Below, one piece after another: positions 1-8,086 of a stretch of 64,000 nt of DNA (position 1 is the first letter of the stretch; every line of letters starts with the position of its first letter). The notes under the pieces are model-generated. The model worked only from the letters and a program-made list of their open reading frames with translations, did no database searches and had not been told where the DNA came from. This DNA is from JAXMAR01 sp046350295 (GTDB lineage Bacteria; Planctomycetota; Planctomycetia; Gemmatales; Gemmataceae): positions 1 through 64,000 of the forward strand of contig JAXMAR010000006.1 in assembly GCA_046350295.1 (NCBI GenBank), given 5' to 3'. A program made the translations under genes and the position numbers.

Positions 1-878
1 GCATCCTGAGCGGCCTCTATGTCCTCTTGATTGTGGGTATGCTCCTCGCCCAGGCCTCCTTCACCACCCCGGATCACCTCCTCGCCGCGCTTGATAGCCC
101 CGAGATTCGCTATTCGATCAAGCTGAGCCTGCTCTCCTGCACGCTCACCACCATCCTCGCCCTCTGGATCGCCGTTCCCGTCGGTTACGTGCTGGCCCGC
201 TGGGACGACACGCCGATCCGCGCCGGCCTGGAGCGCTGGGCGGGCCCCGTGGAACGCGTGAGCCGGCCCTGGTATCTCCGCTGGCTGCGCCTCTTCTCCG
301 GCCTGATTCGCCTCGCCAATCCGAAGCTGCTCCTCGACGCCCTGCTCGACATCCCCATTGTGCTGCCGCCGCTGGTGATCGGGCTCGCTCTGCTCATCCT
401 GTTCCAGACGGCGCCCTTGCGCTGGTTCGAGGACAATGTCATGCCGGTGACGTTCGCGATTCCGAGCGTCATCCTCGCCCAGTTCACGGTCGCCTGCGCC
501 TTCGCGGTGCGGACGATGAAGGCGACGTTCGAGCAGATCAGCCCGCGCGAGGAGGCGGTGGCGCTGACCCTGGGCTGCACGCGGGCCCAGGCCTTCTGGC
601 GCGTCGTCCTGCCCGACGCGCGGCGCGGCGTTCTCACCGCCGCCACCCTGGCCTGGGCGCGGGCCCTCGGCGAGTTCGGCCCGATCCTCGTCTTCTCCGG
701 CGCCACGCGTTTTCGCACCGAGGTCCTGCCCACCAGCGTCTTCCTCGAACTCTCCATCGGCAACATCGAGGCGGCGGTCGCGGTGTCGCTCCTGATGATC
801 TTCGCCGCCGTCCTCGTCCTGGTGATGCTTCGCCATTATGGCGCGGACCCTTATCCCGGCCGGGGGCCGCGCCTATGA
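1..878 (+). CDS. ABC transporter permease, molybdate/tungstate type (5' end outside window)
   Basis: Inner-membrane permease that would pass an oxyanion delivered by a periplasmic binding protein, driven by the ATPase encoded next to it. The frame is open to the left edge (a TTG at 27 is the first possible start inside, but in-frame hydrophobic codons precede it), so the gene is cut by the window. About five hydrophobic segments are visible, separated by a charged loop near residues 60-100. The binding-protein-dependent-transport signature (EAVALTLGCTRAQAF) lies near residue 175 and is followed by RALGEFGPILVFSG, typical of ModB/CysT/TupB permeases. The stop overlaps the next start (ATGA), so the two are translationally coupled. 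Oxyanion specificity is inferred from the GEFG motif and the cofactor genes downstream; sulfate-type transport is the alternative. The binding-protein gene is not in view. Confidence 0.85.
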   Translation, partial: ILSGLYVLLIVGMLLAQASFTTPDHLLAALDSPEIRYSIKLSLLSCTLTTILALWIAVPVGYVLARWDDTPIRAGLERWAGPVERVSRPWYLRWLRLFSGLIRLANPKLLLDALLDIPIVLPPLVIGLALLILFQTAPLRWFEDNVMPVTFAIPSVILAQFTVACAFAVRTMKATFEQISPREEAVALTLGCTRAQAFWRVVLPDARRGVLTAATLAWARALGEFGPILVFSGATRFRTEVLPTSVFLELSIGNIEAAVAVSLLMIFAAVLVLVMLRHYGADPYPGRGPRL

Positions 879-1513
879 TCGGCTTCGAGGATGTCCGCGT
901 CCGCGCCGGCGATTTCGAGCTGCGCGATATCCGCTTTGAAGTCGGGGCAGGCGCCTACGCCGTCCTCATGGGCCGCACCGGCAGCGGCAAGACGACCATC
1001 CTCGAGACGCTGTGCGGCCTGCGCCGCGTCGCCGCCGGGCGTGTGCTGCTGGCCGGTCGCGACGTGACCAAACTCAAGCCCGCCGAACGCGGTGTCGGCT
1101 ACGCGCCTCAGGACCGGGCCCTCTTTCAGACGATGACGGTCTGGGAAAACCTCGCCTTTGCCCTCTCCATCCGGCGCCGGCCGCTCGAGGAGATGCGGCG
1201 CCGGGTGGAGGAGTTGGCCGATTGGCTCGGTATCACGTCGCTCCTTTATCGCCGGCCGCGCGGCTTGAGCGGCGGCGAGGCGCAGCGCGTGAACCTCGGT
1301 CGCGCTCTCTCGTTCCAGCCGACCGTGCTGCTCCTGGATGAACCGCTTTCGGCGCTGGACCGGGAGACGAAGGGAGAGATGATCGAGCTGTTGCGGCGCA
1401 TGCGGGAGCGGACGAACGTGACGACCCTGCACGTAACGCACGATAGCGAGGAAGCGCGGCTGCTCGCGGACCGGGTGCTGGAGATCCGCGACGGACAGGT
1501 GACGACACGCTGA
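875..1513 (+). CDS. ABC transporter ATP-binding protein (molybdate/tungstate-type)
   Basis: Cytoplasmic ATPase subunit, 212 aa, compact and without the C-terminal TOBE/Mop regulatory domain of ModC. Walker A GRTGSGKT is at residues 33-40, the Q-loop Gln near 79, the ABC signature LSGGEAQ at 131-137, Walker B LLLDEP at 152-157 and the switch His at about 189, so all catalytic elements are present. It overlaps the permease stop by four bases and is followed 17 bp later by the MoaD-like gene, giving one operon. The short length resembles TupC (tungstate) ATPases more than ModC, but substrate cannot be fixed from the ATPase alone. Confidence 0.9.
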   Translation: MIGFEDVRVRAGDFELRDIRFEVGAGAYAVLMGRTGSGKTTILETLCGLRRVAAGRVLLAGRDVTKLKPAERGVGYAPQDRALFQTMTVWENLAFALSIRRRPLEEMRRRVEELADWLGITSLLYRRPRGLSGGEAQRVNLGRALSFQPTVLLLDEPLSALDRETKGEMIELLRRMRERTNVTTLHVTHDSEEARLLADRVLEIRDGQVTTR

Positions 1514-1530
1514 CAAGTGGCGGAGAGGCA

Positions 1531-1776
1531 ATGACTATCCACCTGACCTACCTCGCCCAGATGCGGGGCGTGACGAGCAAGCCGGGCGAGTCCATGGACC
1601 TACCCGCCGGCGCCACCATGCTCGATCTCATGGCCCGGCTCGAAGCACTCTACGGCCCGGCGCCGCCCCTTCTCGTATTTCGGGGCGAGGAGCAGGCGGC
1701 GCTGTCTCGAGAGGTCACTCTGACGGATGGAGACCGGATTACCTTGCTCACACCCATGGCCGGTGGACAAGCATGA
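1531..1776 (+). CDS. MoaD/ThiS-family sulfur-carrier-like small protein
   Basis: 81 aa beta-grasp ubiquitin-like protein. In MoaD the C-terminal Gly-Gly is adenylated and thiocarboxylated, and then donates sulfur to molybdopterin. Here the spacing of hydrophobic strands and the terminal block DGDRITLLTPMAGG fit MoaD, but two residues (Gln-Ala) follow the diglycine, so a free GG terminus would require trimming. A purine-rich stretch (GGCGGAGAGGC) upstream serves as ribosome site. The stop overlaps the following ThiF-type gene (ATGA), matching the usual MoaD-MoeB partnership. Role in molybdenum/tungsten cofactor synthesis is inferred from family and context. Confidence 0.75.
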   Translation: MTIHLTYLAQMRGVTSKPGESMDLPAGATMLDLMARLEALYGPAPPLLVFRGEEQAALSREVTLTDGDRITLLTPMAGGQA

Positions 1777-2534
1777 GCGATCCCCTGACGCCCGAGGAAC
1801 TGGCCCTCTATCAGTGGCAACTGCCCGTGGACGGCTTTGGCCTGGAAGGCCAGCGCCGCCTCAAACGCGCGTCCGTCCTGGTCTCGCGCGTCGGCGGCGT
1901 CGGCGGCGCCGTCGCCCAGCAACTCGCCGCGGCCGGCGTTGGCCGCCTCGTTCTGGCGCACGCCGGTCCTCTGCGGGTCGATGATCTCAACCGCCAGATC
2001 CTGATGAGCAACGCCGGGGTCGGCCGCTCGCGCGTCGAGCAAGCGGCGGAGAGGTTGCGGCAAATGAATCCGCATCTCGCGGTCGAGGCGATTGCGGAGA
2101 ATGTCAACGCGACGAACGTCGAGCGCCTGATGGCAGGAGTCGATGTGGTCGCGAGTTGTGCGCCGCTGTTCGAGGAGCGCCTGGTCCTGAACGCCGCGGC
2201 GGTTCGGCAGGGCAAGGCGCTGGTCGATAGCGCCATGTTCGACTTGGACTTGCAGGTGATGACGGTTCTGCCCGGACGCCCTCCTTGCCTTGCCTGTCTT
2301 TGTCCAGAGCCGCCGAGCCAGTGGCGGCGGCAGTTCCCGGTATTCGGCGCGGTCGCGGGTGTCGCCGGCTGCCTCGCGGCAATGGAGGTCATAAAAACTG
2401 TCGCCGGCATCGGGACGCCGCTCACGGGCCAAATGCTTCTCGGCGACCTGCGCCAGATGACCTTCAGCAAGCTGAAGATCGCCCCACGCCCGGAGTGCTC
2501 GGTCTGCGGCCGGACGACCAAGCCGCCGTATTGA
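1773..2534 (+). CDS. ThiF/MoeB/HesA-family adenylyltransferase-like protein
   Basis: 253 aa E1-like enzyme. Family members adenylate the C-terminus of MoaD/ThiS-type carriers. The nucleotide-binding glycine loop (VGGVGGA, about residues 40-47), the DDLNRQ motif near 71-76 and two zinc-type Cys pairs (CLACLC near 175, CSVC near 243) are present. The usual acidic position of the TDN motif, which helps hold Mg-ATP, appears to be replaced (SCAPLFE). The N-terminal RYxRQ block is also altered (LYQWQL). It may therefore have weak or altered adenylation activity, or belong to a HesA-like branch. It overlaps the MoaD-like gene by four bases and ends the operon; a promoter for the next gene starts at its stop codon. 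Confidence 0.8.
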   Translation: MSDPLTPEELALYQWQLPVDGFGLEGQRRLKRASVLVSRVGGVGGAVAQQLAAAGVGRLVLAHAGPLRVDDLNRQILMSNAGVGRSRVEQAAERLRQMNPHLAVEAIAENVNATNVERLMAGVDVVASCAPLFEERLVLNAAAVRQGKALVDSAMFDLDLQVMTVLPGRPPCLACLCPEPPSQWRRQFPVFGAVAGVAGCLAAMEVIKTVAGIGTPLTGQMLLGDLRQMTFSKLKIAPRPECSVCGRTTKPPY

Positions 2535-2559
2535 AAGTTGCCAAAACGTAAGATATAGT
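2531..2559 (+). promoter_or_regulatory. sigma70-like promoter for the 2581 gene
   Basis: A -35 box TTGAAA (2531-2536) and a -10 box TATAGT (2554-2559) are separated by exactly 17 bp. Each differs from consensus at one position. The -35 overlaps the stop codon of the ThiF-like gene, and the predicted start of transcription is about 15 bp before the GTG at 2581. A purine-rich ribosome site (GGGGGGAA) precedes that GTG. Confidence 0.6.
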
Positions 2560-2580
2560 CGGCGGAGCGAGGGGGGAAAC

Positions 2581-3198
2581 GTGGCCAAGAAAAAGAAAGC
2601 GATCTTCCGCAGCCGCATTCGCTGGTTGGCGTGCATCCTCGCCTTGCTCGCCATCGGCGGCGGCATCGCGCTGCTTGTCGTCTCGGGCAACACGGCGCCG
2701 GACCGCCATCCGGAGATTCCGCAATGGATCGGCATCGGCATTCTCGGCGTGATCGCGCTGCCTTGTTTCCTGATGGTCGCCGTTCGCTTCATCTGGAGGC
2801 CGACGCTGATTCTCTCGGACGATCGCTTGCAGTTGATTCACTTCGGCTCGACGGTTGCCGGGCAGATACCTCTCGAGAACCTGAGCGCGTTGCGCATCGG
2901 ATTCGATGTCGCAGAGGAGGAGTCCCCACTGGTTGTCTTCCTGCGCTTCCTTTCCGGAGCGATCGGCTCCGGAGCCGAATCCGAGGAGCCGGAGCGCGCG
3001 GCGCGTGCGTTCATCGAGGTCAGCTTGGTTACGCGTAAAGACAAGAAGACATGGTGGCCGCGGATGCTGCGTAAGGGAGCGCGGTACGACATCCGCATCC
3101 CCAACATCTACGATCAGCCGCCCGGCGTCATCATTCGCGTCATCGAATCCAGACAGCAACGCTTCTGGAAGGAGAAGGCGGACGAGGCGGTCGGCTGA
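2581..3198 (+). CDS. Hypothetical two-helix membrane protein
   Basis: 205 aa, GTG start chosen because a strong purine ribosome site ends 4 bp upstream. A basic N-terminus (KKKKAIFRSR) precedes a first membrane helix at about residues 14-36, and a second lies at about 48-70. The remaining 130 residues are cytoplasmic or periplasmic, beta-rich and end with a charged helix. No catalytic motif was recognised; the layout resembles small PH-like or DUF membrane proteins, but no family is claimed. It has its own promoter and is followed by an intrinsic terminator, so it is probably a single-gene unit. Confidence 0.7.
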   Translation: MAKKKKAIFRSRIRWLACILALLAIGGGIALLVVSGNTAPDRHPEIPQWIGIGILGVIALPCFLMVAVRFIWRPTLILSDDRLQLIHFGSTVAGQIPLENLSALRIGFDVAEEESPLVVFLRFLSGAIGSGAESEEPERAARAFIEVSLVTRKDKKTWWPRMLRKGARYDIRIPNIYDQPPGVIIRVIESRQQRFWKEKADEAVG

Positions 3199-3231
3199 GA
3201 CGGGACAGATACATCAGGCGAAATGGAAACG

Positions 3232-3267
3232 AGAGCAGCGACGCGGAACCGTCGCTGCTCTTGTTTT
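3232..3267 (+). terminator. Intrinsic terminator after the 2581 gene
   Basis: A perfect 12-bp GC-rich stem (3232-3243 with 3250-3261) with a 6-nt loop is followed by a T-rich tract (TTGTTTT). It sits between convergent genes. Confidence 0.8.
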
Positions 3268-3286
3268 AGGATCGCTTTCTGAGCGG

Positions 3287-4144
3287 TTATTTCGGCAGGG
3301 GAGGCAGCGGCGGCGCCAGCGGTAGCGGTGGAGCGATCGCCGGCGCTGCGGGCAGTGGCGGCGCCACCGCGGGGGCTGGCGGGAGCGGTGGGACGACGGC
3401 GACCGGGGCAGCCGGCAGGGTCGGAGCGACAACCGTCGGCGGCGCCGGAGGCGCGGCGGTGGGGGGCAGACCCGGCGCCAGCGCGGGCGGCAGCGGCTCG
3501 ATCACCTTGGCGTCGCTCACCGGCCGGCCGATCACCTTGGGCCGTTGCGGCGATGCGGTCGAAAAAACCGGGCCCGTGGGCAGCGGCCGGGGCGGATCGG
3601 CGGACTTGGCCGCGCCGGGGGAGACGCCCACGGCCATCGGCGGCACATCAGTCGGCGGCAACAGCAGCGGCGGCTCCTCGGTGGTCCGCTTCTTGCCGTC
3701 GCGGCCGGCAACCGCGGTCGTGCGGCTCGAATAGCCCGCCAACTGGTATTTCCAAAGCGTGGTGCGGGCATGGACGCGAACGCGCAAGTTGGCGTCATCC
3801 GCGGCCGCCTGCTCCAGAGCGCGGCCCGCTTCCTGCGTGACCGGCCGGATGCTGCCCAGGCTGGAGACAGCGTCGAAGCGGACGGCGACGCTCTTGTCCT
3901 TGAGCGCCGTCTCGGCAAGAACGGTGACGATCTCGCCGTACACCTTGCTATCGAACTTCGTCAGCTCTTCGACCGCTTCCGCGCGTTTGTGGTCGTTGGG
4001 CTCGGTCTTGAGAATGTAGATGAGCTCCGGCACGCGCTGCGGCGCGGGCGGAGGCGCGGGCTTCTTGCGGAAGAGCTGCGCCTGCACCGGCATCGCGCAG
4101 ATCGGCCAGATCACAACCAGCAGGAGAAGGCGATGGTAGGTCAT
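3287..4144 (-). CDS. Secreted HEAT-like repeat protein with Pro/Ala-rich tail
   Basis: 285 aa. The start at 4144 is chosen because it opens a clear signal peptide (MTYHRLLLLVVIWPICA, cleavage near AQA) and has GGGAG a few bases upstream; a longer frame reading upstream overlaps the opposite-strand gene and is rejected. Residues about 40-140 form two or three alpha-helical HEAT-like repeats (the AVEEL/VRFDAVSSLG pattern). The last 110 residues are low complexity, rich in Pro, Ala and Val, like a wall-spanning or flexible linker. No enzymatic residues are seen. A role as an exported scaffold is inference. Confidence 0.7.
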   Translation of the reverse strand: MTYHRLLLLVVIWPICAMPVQAQLFRKKPAPPPAPQRVPELIYILKTEPNDHKRAEAVEELTKFDSKVYGEIVTVLAETALKDKSVAVRFDAVSSLGSIRPVTQEAGRALEQAAADDANLRVRVHARTTLWKYQLAGYSSRTTAVAGRDGKKRTTEEPPLLLPPTDVPPMAVGVSPGAAKSADPPRPLPTGPVFSTASPQRPKVIGRPVSDAKVIEPLPPALAPGLPPTAAPPAPPTVVAPTLPAAPVAVVPPLPPAPAVAPPLPAAPAIAPPLPLAPPLPPLPK

Positions 4145-4360
4145 GCGAGGCTCCCGAAAACTTGAAAGGCTAGCCAAATCCATCGGCCTTACAGCTTTCC
4201 TGGCCCCTTTTCTTCCACCCTGAATCCCGCCGGTCCTTTCTCTTCCAGACCAAAAAAACCGTACAAATTCACAGACCCTGGGAAGCGGGGAAAGAGGCGC
4301 CGGTCGTAACGGCTGCTCTCCCCCGTTCGATGTCACGCCTGCGGAATCGCTTCGGCTTCG

Positions 4361-5143
4361 ATGACCTGGTTTTACGCGACGTTGTGGCTCGCCGGCGCCT
4401 GGCCGCTGGCCCGCGCCTGGCTGCGGCGCCGCGGCTCCAGCCTGGAGCACGCCCTTTTGTGGCTCGGCGCCGCCTGGGTCGCCTGGGGAGCCGTTTCGCT
4501 CCTGGAAGACCCCGAGCGGCCCGGCTGGGCCCCAGGGCGGTTCGTCGCCCTTGCCCTGACATGCTGTCCGGTCGTCGCCGTGCTGGGCGCCAGGCGCCCT
4601 TATGTCGGCGCCTGGAATTTCGTCGTCCTCGGCCTGTGCGCCGTCCTTCTCCTGCCTCTGCTGGAAATGGCCGTCCTTGGCTCGCACACCCTCGACACAC
4701 TGCGGCTGTTTTTTCTCGGCGCCACGCTGGCTATCGGTGTGATCAACTATCTGCCGACGCGCTTCGGGCTGGGCGCCCTGTGGATCGGCGTCTGCCTGGC
4801 GTTGGAGTTCTGGCTGCTTGCCGCCCCCGAGCGCGTTCCCGACGGCTGGCGACCGGAATGGACGCGTCTCGCGCTGCTTCTCAGTCCGTGGCTGGCGTGG
4901 CTTGCCTCGTGGCGAAAGCACGAAGCCGTGACGGCCTTCGACCGCCGCTGGCGGACCTTTCGCGACTCCTATGGCCTGGTCTGGGGCCAACGGGCGCGCG
5001 AGCAGTTCAATCGAGCGGCGGCGAACGCGGGCTGGAACGCGACACTTACCTGGCGGGGCTTACGCGCTTCGGGTCTGGCGGAGGCGCAGGCCCTCGACGT
5101 GCTGAACGGCCTGCTGCAGCGCTTCCTGGAGAGGCACGGGTGA
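4361..5143 (+). CDS. Hypothetical polytopic membrane protein
   Basis: 260 aa with about six hydrophobic helices in residues 1-180, many Trp and Leu, and a soluble charged C-terminal tail (about 185-260) containing the helical segment RAREQFNRAAANAGW. No transporter or enzyme signature was found. The end lies only 4 bp from the convergent lipoprotein gene. Start taken at ATG 4361, directly at the first hydrophobic segment; a GCTTCGGCTTCG stretch upstream gives no clear ribosome site. Confidence 0.65.
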   Translation: MTWFYATLWLAGAWPLARAWLRRRGSSLEHALLWLGAAWVAWGAVSLLEDPERPGWAPGRFVALALTCCPVVAVLGARRPYVGAWNFVVLGLCAVLLLPLLEMAVLGSHTLDTLRLFFLGATLAIGVINYLPTRFGLGALWIGVCLALEFWLLAAPERVPDGWRPEWTRLALLLSPWLAWLASWRKHEAVTAFDRRWRTFRDSYGLVWGQRAREQFNRAAANAGWNATLTWRGLRASGLAEAQALDVLNGLLQRFLERHG

Positions 5144-5147
5144 CCGC

Positions 5148-5432
5148 TTACTTGTAGCCGCCCATCCCCGGCGACATGCCCGGCCCCATCCCGGGGCCCA
5201 TGCCAGGTCCGCGCGTCTGGCGGACGTCGTCCAGGTTTTTCATGGAGCTGTTATCGCGGTCGGCGAAGGCCTGCTTGGGGTAGGCCGGGTTGCTGAAGCG
5301 CGACTCCAGCGGCGGAGAGTTCAGCGCCTCCGGCTCCTTGGGCGGCTTGACCATCGGCATCGTCTTGCGGCAGCCGGCCAGTGCCAAGAAGAGCACGGCG
5401 GCCGCCCCCCAGTTTTTCCATCTCGCCAGCAT
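5148..5432 (-). CDS. Small putative lipoprotein with Gly-Pro-Met repeats
   Basis: 94 aa. Start at 5432, preceded by GGGAG at ideal spacing. The signal peptide ends in the lipobox LALAGC (Cys at about residue 21), so the mature protein should be lipid-anchored. The C-terminus carries repeated GPGM/SPGM units ending GGYK, a low-complexity tail. No known domain. Such short lipoproteins are common orphan genes in planctomycetes. Confidence 0.7.
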   Translation of the reverse strand: MLARWKNWGAAAVLFLALAGCRKTMPMVKPPKEPEALNSPPLESRFSNPAYPKQAFADRDNSSMKNLDDVRQTRGPGMGPGMGPGMSPGMGGYK

Positions 5433-5588
5433 GGGCTCCCTCCCGGCGCAGGCAGTCAACGACACGCCGATCTCCCCCGAAAATACCCTGTCCGGACGGC
5501 CTTTTAACTTTTTTCGGCCAGGAATCAAGAGCAACCACCCCGTCCGCCTGGCCCCGGCGCCGCACACACAGTAAGATGAGCAAAACAC

Positions 5589-5660
5589 GCCGCCTTAGCT
5601 CAACGGTAGAGCACGGCTTTCGTAAAGCCGGGGTTCTGGGTTCAAATCCCAGAGGCGGCT
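5589..5660 (+). tRNA. tRNA-Thr(CGT)
   Basis: A 72-nt cloverleaf. The acceptor stem GCCGCCT (5589-5595) pairs with AGGCGGC (5653-5659), there is a short D-arm, the anticodon stem CGGCT/AGCCG encloses the loop TTCGTAA with anticodon CGT, and the T-arm is GGTTCAAATCC-like. The discriminator base is T (5660), as allowed for threonine. CCA is not encoded. It reads ACG codons, frequent in this GC-rich genome. A terminator follows 9 bp downstream. Confidence 0.95.
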
Positions 5661-5668
5661 CTGACCTG

Positions 5669-5700
5669 AACGCCGCAAGCATTTCCCTTGCGGCGTTTCT
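5669..5700 (+). terminator. Intrinsic terminator after tRNA-Thr
   Basis: An 11-bp perfect stem (5669-5679 with 5687-5697), 7-nt loop and trailing TCTTCTTT pyrimidine run lie directly after the tRNA. Confidence 0.8.
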
Positions 5701-5724
5701 TCTTTCGCGCATCGGGGATCCCCG

Positions 5725-6915
5725 ATGGCGCGTCTGACCAAGCGCCTGTCCTGGCGAGGCGGCATGGGACTCCACCTGCTTCGGGCAACGATCTTCCTCA
5801 CCGCCGCCACGACGGCCGGCGTTGCGGGCGAGCGGACGTCCCCGCTGGAAGACGCCAACTTCTTTCCGGTTGCCGTCTGGTTGCAGGACCCGAGCCGGGC
5901 GCTGCAGTACAAGGATATCGGCATCAATGTCTACGTCGGCCTGTGGAAAGGGCCGACCGCGAAGCAGCTTGCCGACCTCAAAAAGCACGGTATGCGCGTC
6001 GTCTGTGCTCAGAATGCCGTGGGGCTTGAGCACAAGGACGATCCCATCATCCTGGCCTGGATGCACGGCGACGAGCCGGATAACGCCCAATCGCTCGGGA
6101 AAGGCAAGGGCTACGGTCCGCCCATCCTGCCGGAGCGCATCGTCGAGGATTACGGGAGGCTGAAGAAGGCCGATCCGAGCCGGCCGGTGCTCCTCAACCT
6201 GGGGCAAGGAGTCGCCTGGGACAACTACATCGGCCGCGGCGTGCGCCGCAATCACCCGGAGGACTATCCCGAGTATGTCAAGGGCTGCGATATCGCCTCC
6301 TTCGACATCTACCCGGCGTGCCACGATCACAAGGAGATCGCCGGCAAACTTTGGTACGTCGCCGACGGCGTGAGCCGGTTGCGGAAGTGGTCGGACGGGC
6401 GCAAGCCGGTCTGGAATTGCATCGAATGCACGCATATCGACAACCCCAGGGCCAAGGCGACGCCGATCCAGGTGAAGGCGGAGGTGTGGATGTCGCTCAT
6501 TCGCGGCTCGCGCGGCATCATCTATTTCGTGCACCAGTTCAAGCCGCGTTTCATCGAGGCGGGCTTGCTCGCGGACGCCGCGATGACGGCCCAGGTCAAG
6601 GCGATCAATCGGCAAATCCACGAGCTGGCGCCGGTCCTGAATAGCCCGACGGTCGAGCGGGGTGTCGAGGTAAGCACACCCGCCGGCGCAACGCCGGTCG
6701 AGGCGATGCTGAAGCGCCGTGACGGCGTCTCCTACGTGTTCGCGGTCGCCATGCGCGATGACAAGACCAGCGCCACGTTCCGCCTTGCCGGGCTCAAGGG
6801 CGCCGCGACGGCGCGGGTCCTCGGCGAGAAGCGCACGCTCACGGTAAAGGACGGCGTATTCGAGGACTCCTTTGCGCCGTGGGACGTGCATCTTTACGAG
6901 ATTCGCGCCGAGTAA
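5725..6915 (+). CDS. Exported glycoside-hydrolase-like TIM-barrel protein
   Basis: 396 aa. A basic N-terminus and hydrophobic core (LHLLRATIFLTAATTAG, about residues 16-32) make a signal peptide. A start at ATG 5764 with GAGG just upstream is a credible alternative to 5725. The body alternates beta strands and helices as in (beta/alpha)8 hydrolases: YVGLWKGP, AWMHGDEPDN (acidic pair near residues 113-115), SFDIYPAC near 193 and WNCIECTH near 230 with a Glu at a strand end, positions where GH5/GH42-type enzymes place their two carboxylates. A small beta domain closes the protein (about 320-396). The exact family is not recognised and the substrate is unknown. Confidence 0.6.
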   Translation: MARLTKRLSWRGGMGLHLLRATIFLTAATTAGVAGERTSPLEDANFFPVAVWLQDPSRALQYKDIGINVYVGLWKGPTAKQLADLKKHGMRVVCAQNAVGLEHKDDPIILAWMHGDEPDNAQSLGKGKGYGPPILPERIVEDYGRLKKADPSRPVLLNLGQGVAWDNYIGRGVRRNHPEDYPEYVKGCDIASFDIYPACHDHKEIAGKLWYVADGVSRLRKWSDGRKPVWNCIECTHIDNPRAKATPIQVKAEVWMSLIRGSRGIIYFVHQFKPRFIEAGLLADAAMTAQVKAINRQIHELAPVLNSPTVERGVEVSTPAGATPVEAMLKRRDGVSYVFAVAMRDDKTSATFRLAGLKGAATARVLGEKRTLTVKDGVFEDSFAPWDVHLYEIRAE

Positions 6916-6938
6916 AGGCGCGACCAGGGACTCCATTC

Positions 6939-8015
6939 GTGAAGCGCAACATCCTCATCCTGGGAGCCTCGTACGGCTCGCTGTTCGGCGTCAAGGCGCT
7001 GATGGCCGGATGTGGCGTCTGTCTGGTCTGCACCAAGCCGACCGCGGAGCTGATCAACCGCGACGGGATCCGCGTCCGTTTCCCGATCAAGGGCAGGGAG
7101 TCCCTGCTCGAGGTAGCGTCGAAGCGACTTCCGGGCGCGCTGGTCGCGGCGCCGCCGGACGCGGTCGACCCGGGCCAGTTCAATCTGATCGTCCTCGCGA
7201 TGCAGGAGTCGCAGTACGGCGCCCCCGGCGTGCGGGAGTTGATGTCGCGCATCGCTCGGGCGTTGACGCCTTGCCTGGCGATCATGAACATGCCCCCCTT
7301 GCCTTACCTCGAGCGGATTCCCAAGCTGGCGACGGAAACGCTCGAGCCCTGCTATGCCGATCCGCGCGTCTGGGACGGCTTCGATCCCGCGCTGGTCACG
7401 CTGGCGAGTCCCGATCCACAGGCCTTTCGACCGGCGAATGAGCCGAAGAACGTTCTGCAAGTCGGATTGGCGACGAACTTCAAGGCGGCGCCTTTCGCAC
7501 GGGAGGAGGCGACCACGCTCTTGCGGCGACTGGAGGCCGACATCGAGGCCGCCCGTTTCGACGCCGGCGACGATCCAGTCGAGGTTCCGGTGAAGCTCAA
7601 GGTGCATGATTCCCTGTTCGTGCCGCTGGCCAAGTGGCCGATGCTGATCGCCGGCAACTACCGCTGCATCGGGCGCGACGGCATGATCTCGATCAAGGAA
7701 GCGGTCCACGGCAATCCGGCCAGATCGCGCGAGGTTTATGACTGGGTCCGGCGCCTGTGCGTTGGGCTGGGCGCTGCCGAGGCCGACCTGGTCCCCTTCG
7801 AGAAATACGCGAAGGCCGCGGAGGGCCTCGCCGCCCCATCGTCCGCGGCGCGCACGCTCTTCGCCGGCGCCGAGCACATCGAGCGCGTCGACTGCCTGGT
7901 GCGCCGGATCGCGGAGCAGCAGGGGATGCGGAGTGAGACACTGGACGAGATGGTGGCGCTGGTAGACGAGCGGCTGGCACGGAATCGGGCGGCGGGAAAG
8001 GCTCCCGACCTATGA
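6939..8015 (+). CDS. Ketopantoate-reductase-family (PanE-like) oxidoreductase; candidate oxalyl-CoA reductase
   Basis: 358 aa, GTG start at 6939 preceded by AGGGA at 8 bp; a start further upstream would run into the previous gene. An N-terminal Rossmann fold begins ILILGASYGSLFG (about residues 5-17), a variant of the GxGxxG loop, and the C-terminal helical domain keeps Lys and Asn in LAKWPMLIAGN. Family members reduce 2-ketopantoate with NADPH. The gene lies 71 bp before an oxalyl-CoA synthetase-like gene on the same strand. In Methylobacterium extorquens a PanE paralogue (PanE2) was identified as the oxalyl-CoA reductase that makes glyoxylate. By that context I infer oxalyl-CoA reduction rather than pantothenate synthesis. 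The family fit is good; the substrate is inference. Confidence 0.72.
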   Translation: MKRNILILGASYGSLFGVKALMAGCGVCLVCTKPTAELINRDGIRVRFPIKGRESLLEVASKRLPGALVAAPPDAVDPGQFNLIVLAMQESQYGAPGVRELMSRIARALTPCLAIMNMPPLPYLERIPKLATETLEPCYADPRVWDGFDPALVTLASPDPQAFRPANEPKNVLQVGLATNFKAAPFAREEATTLLRRLEADIEAARFDAGDDPVEVPVKLKVHDSLFVPLAKWPMLIAGNYRCIGRDGMISIKEAVHGNPARSREVYDWVRRLCVGLGAAEADLVPFEKYAKAAEGLAAPSSAARTLFAGAEHIERVDCLVRRIAEQQGMRSETLDEMVALVDERLARNRAAGKAPDL

Positions 8016-8086
8016 AGCGCTACAAGCATCCGCGCTGATTCATAGATCATTGGCAGACGACAAGCGATCCTCTTTCGTGGACAGCC

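Noticed and set aside
3287..4990. 567-codon minus-strand frame as one protein
   Set aside because: Residues before 4144 are low complexity and overlap the plus-strand membrane protein; a signal peptide marks the real start at 4144.
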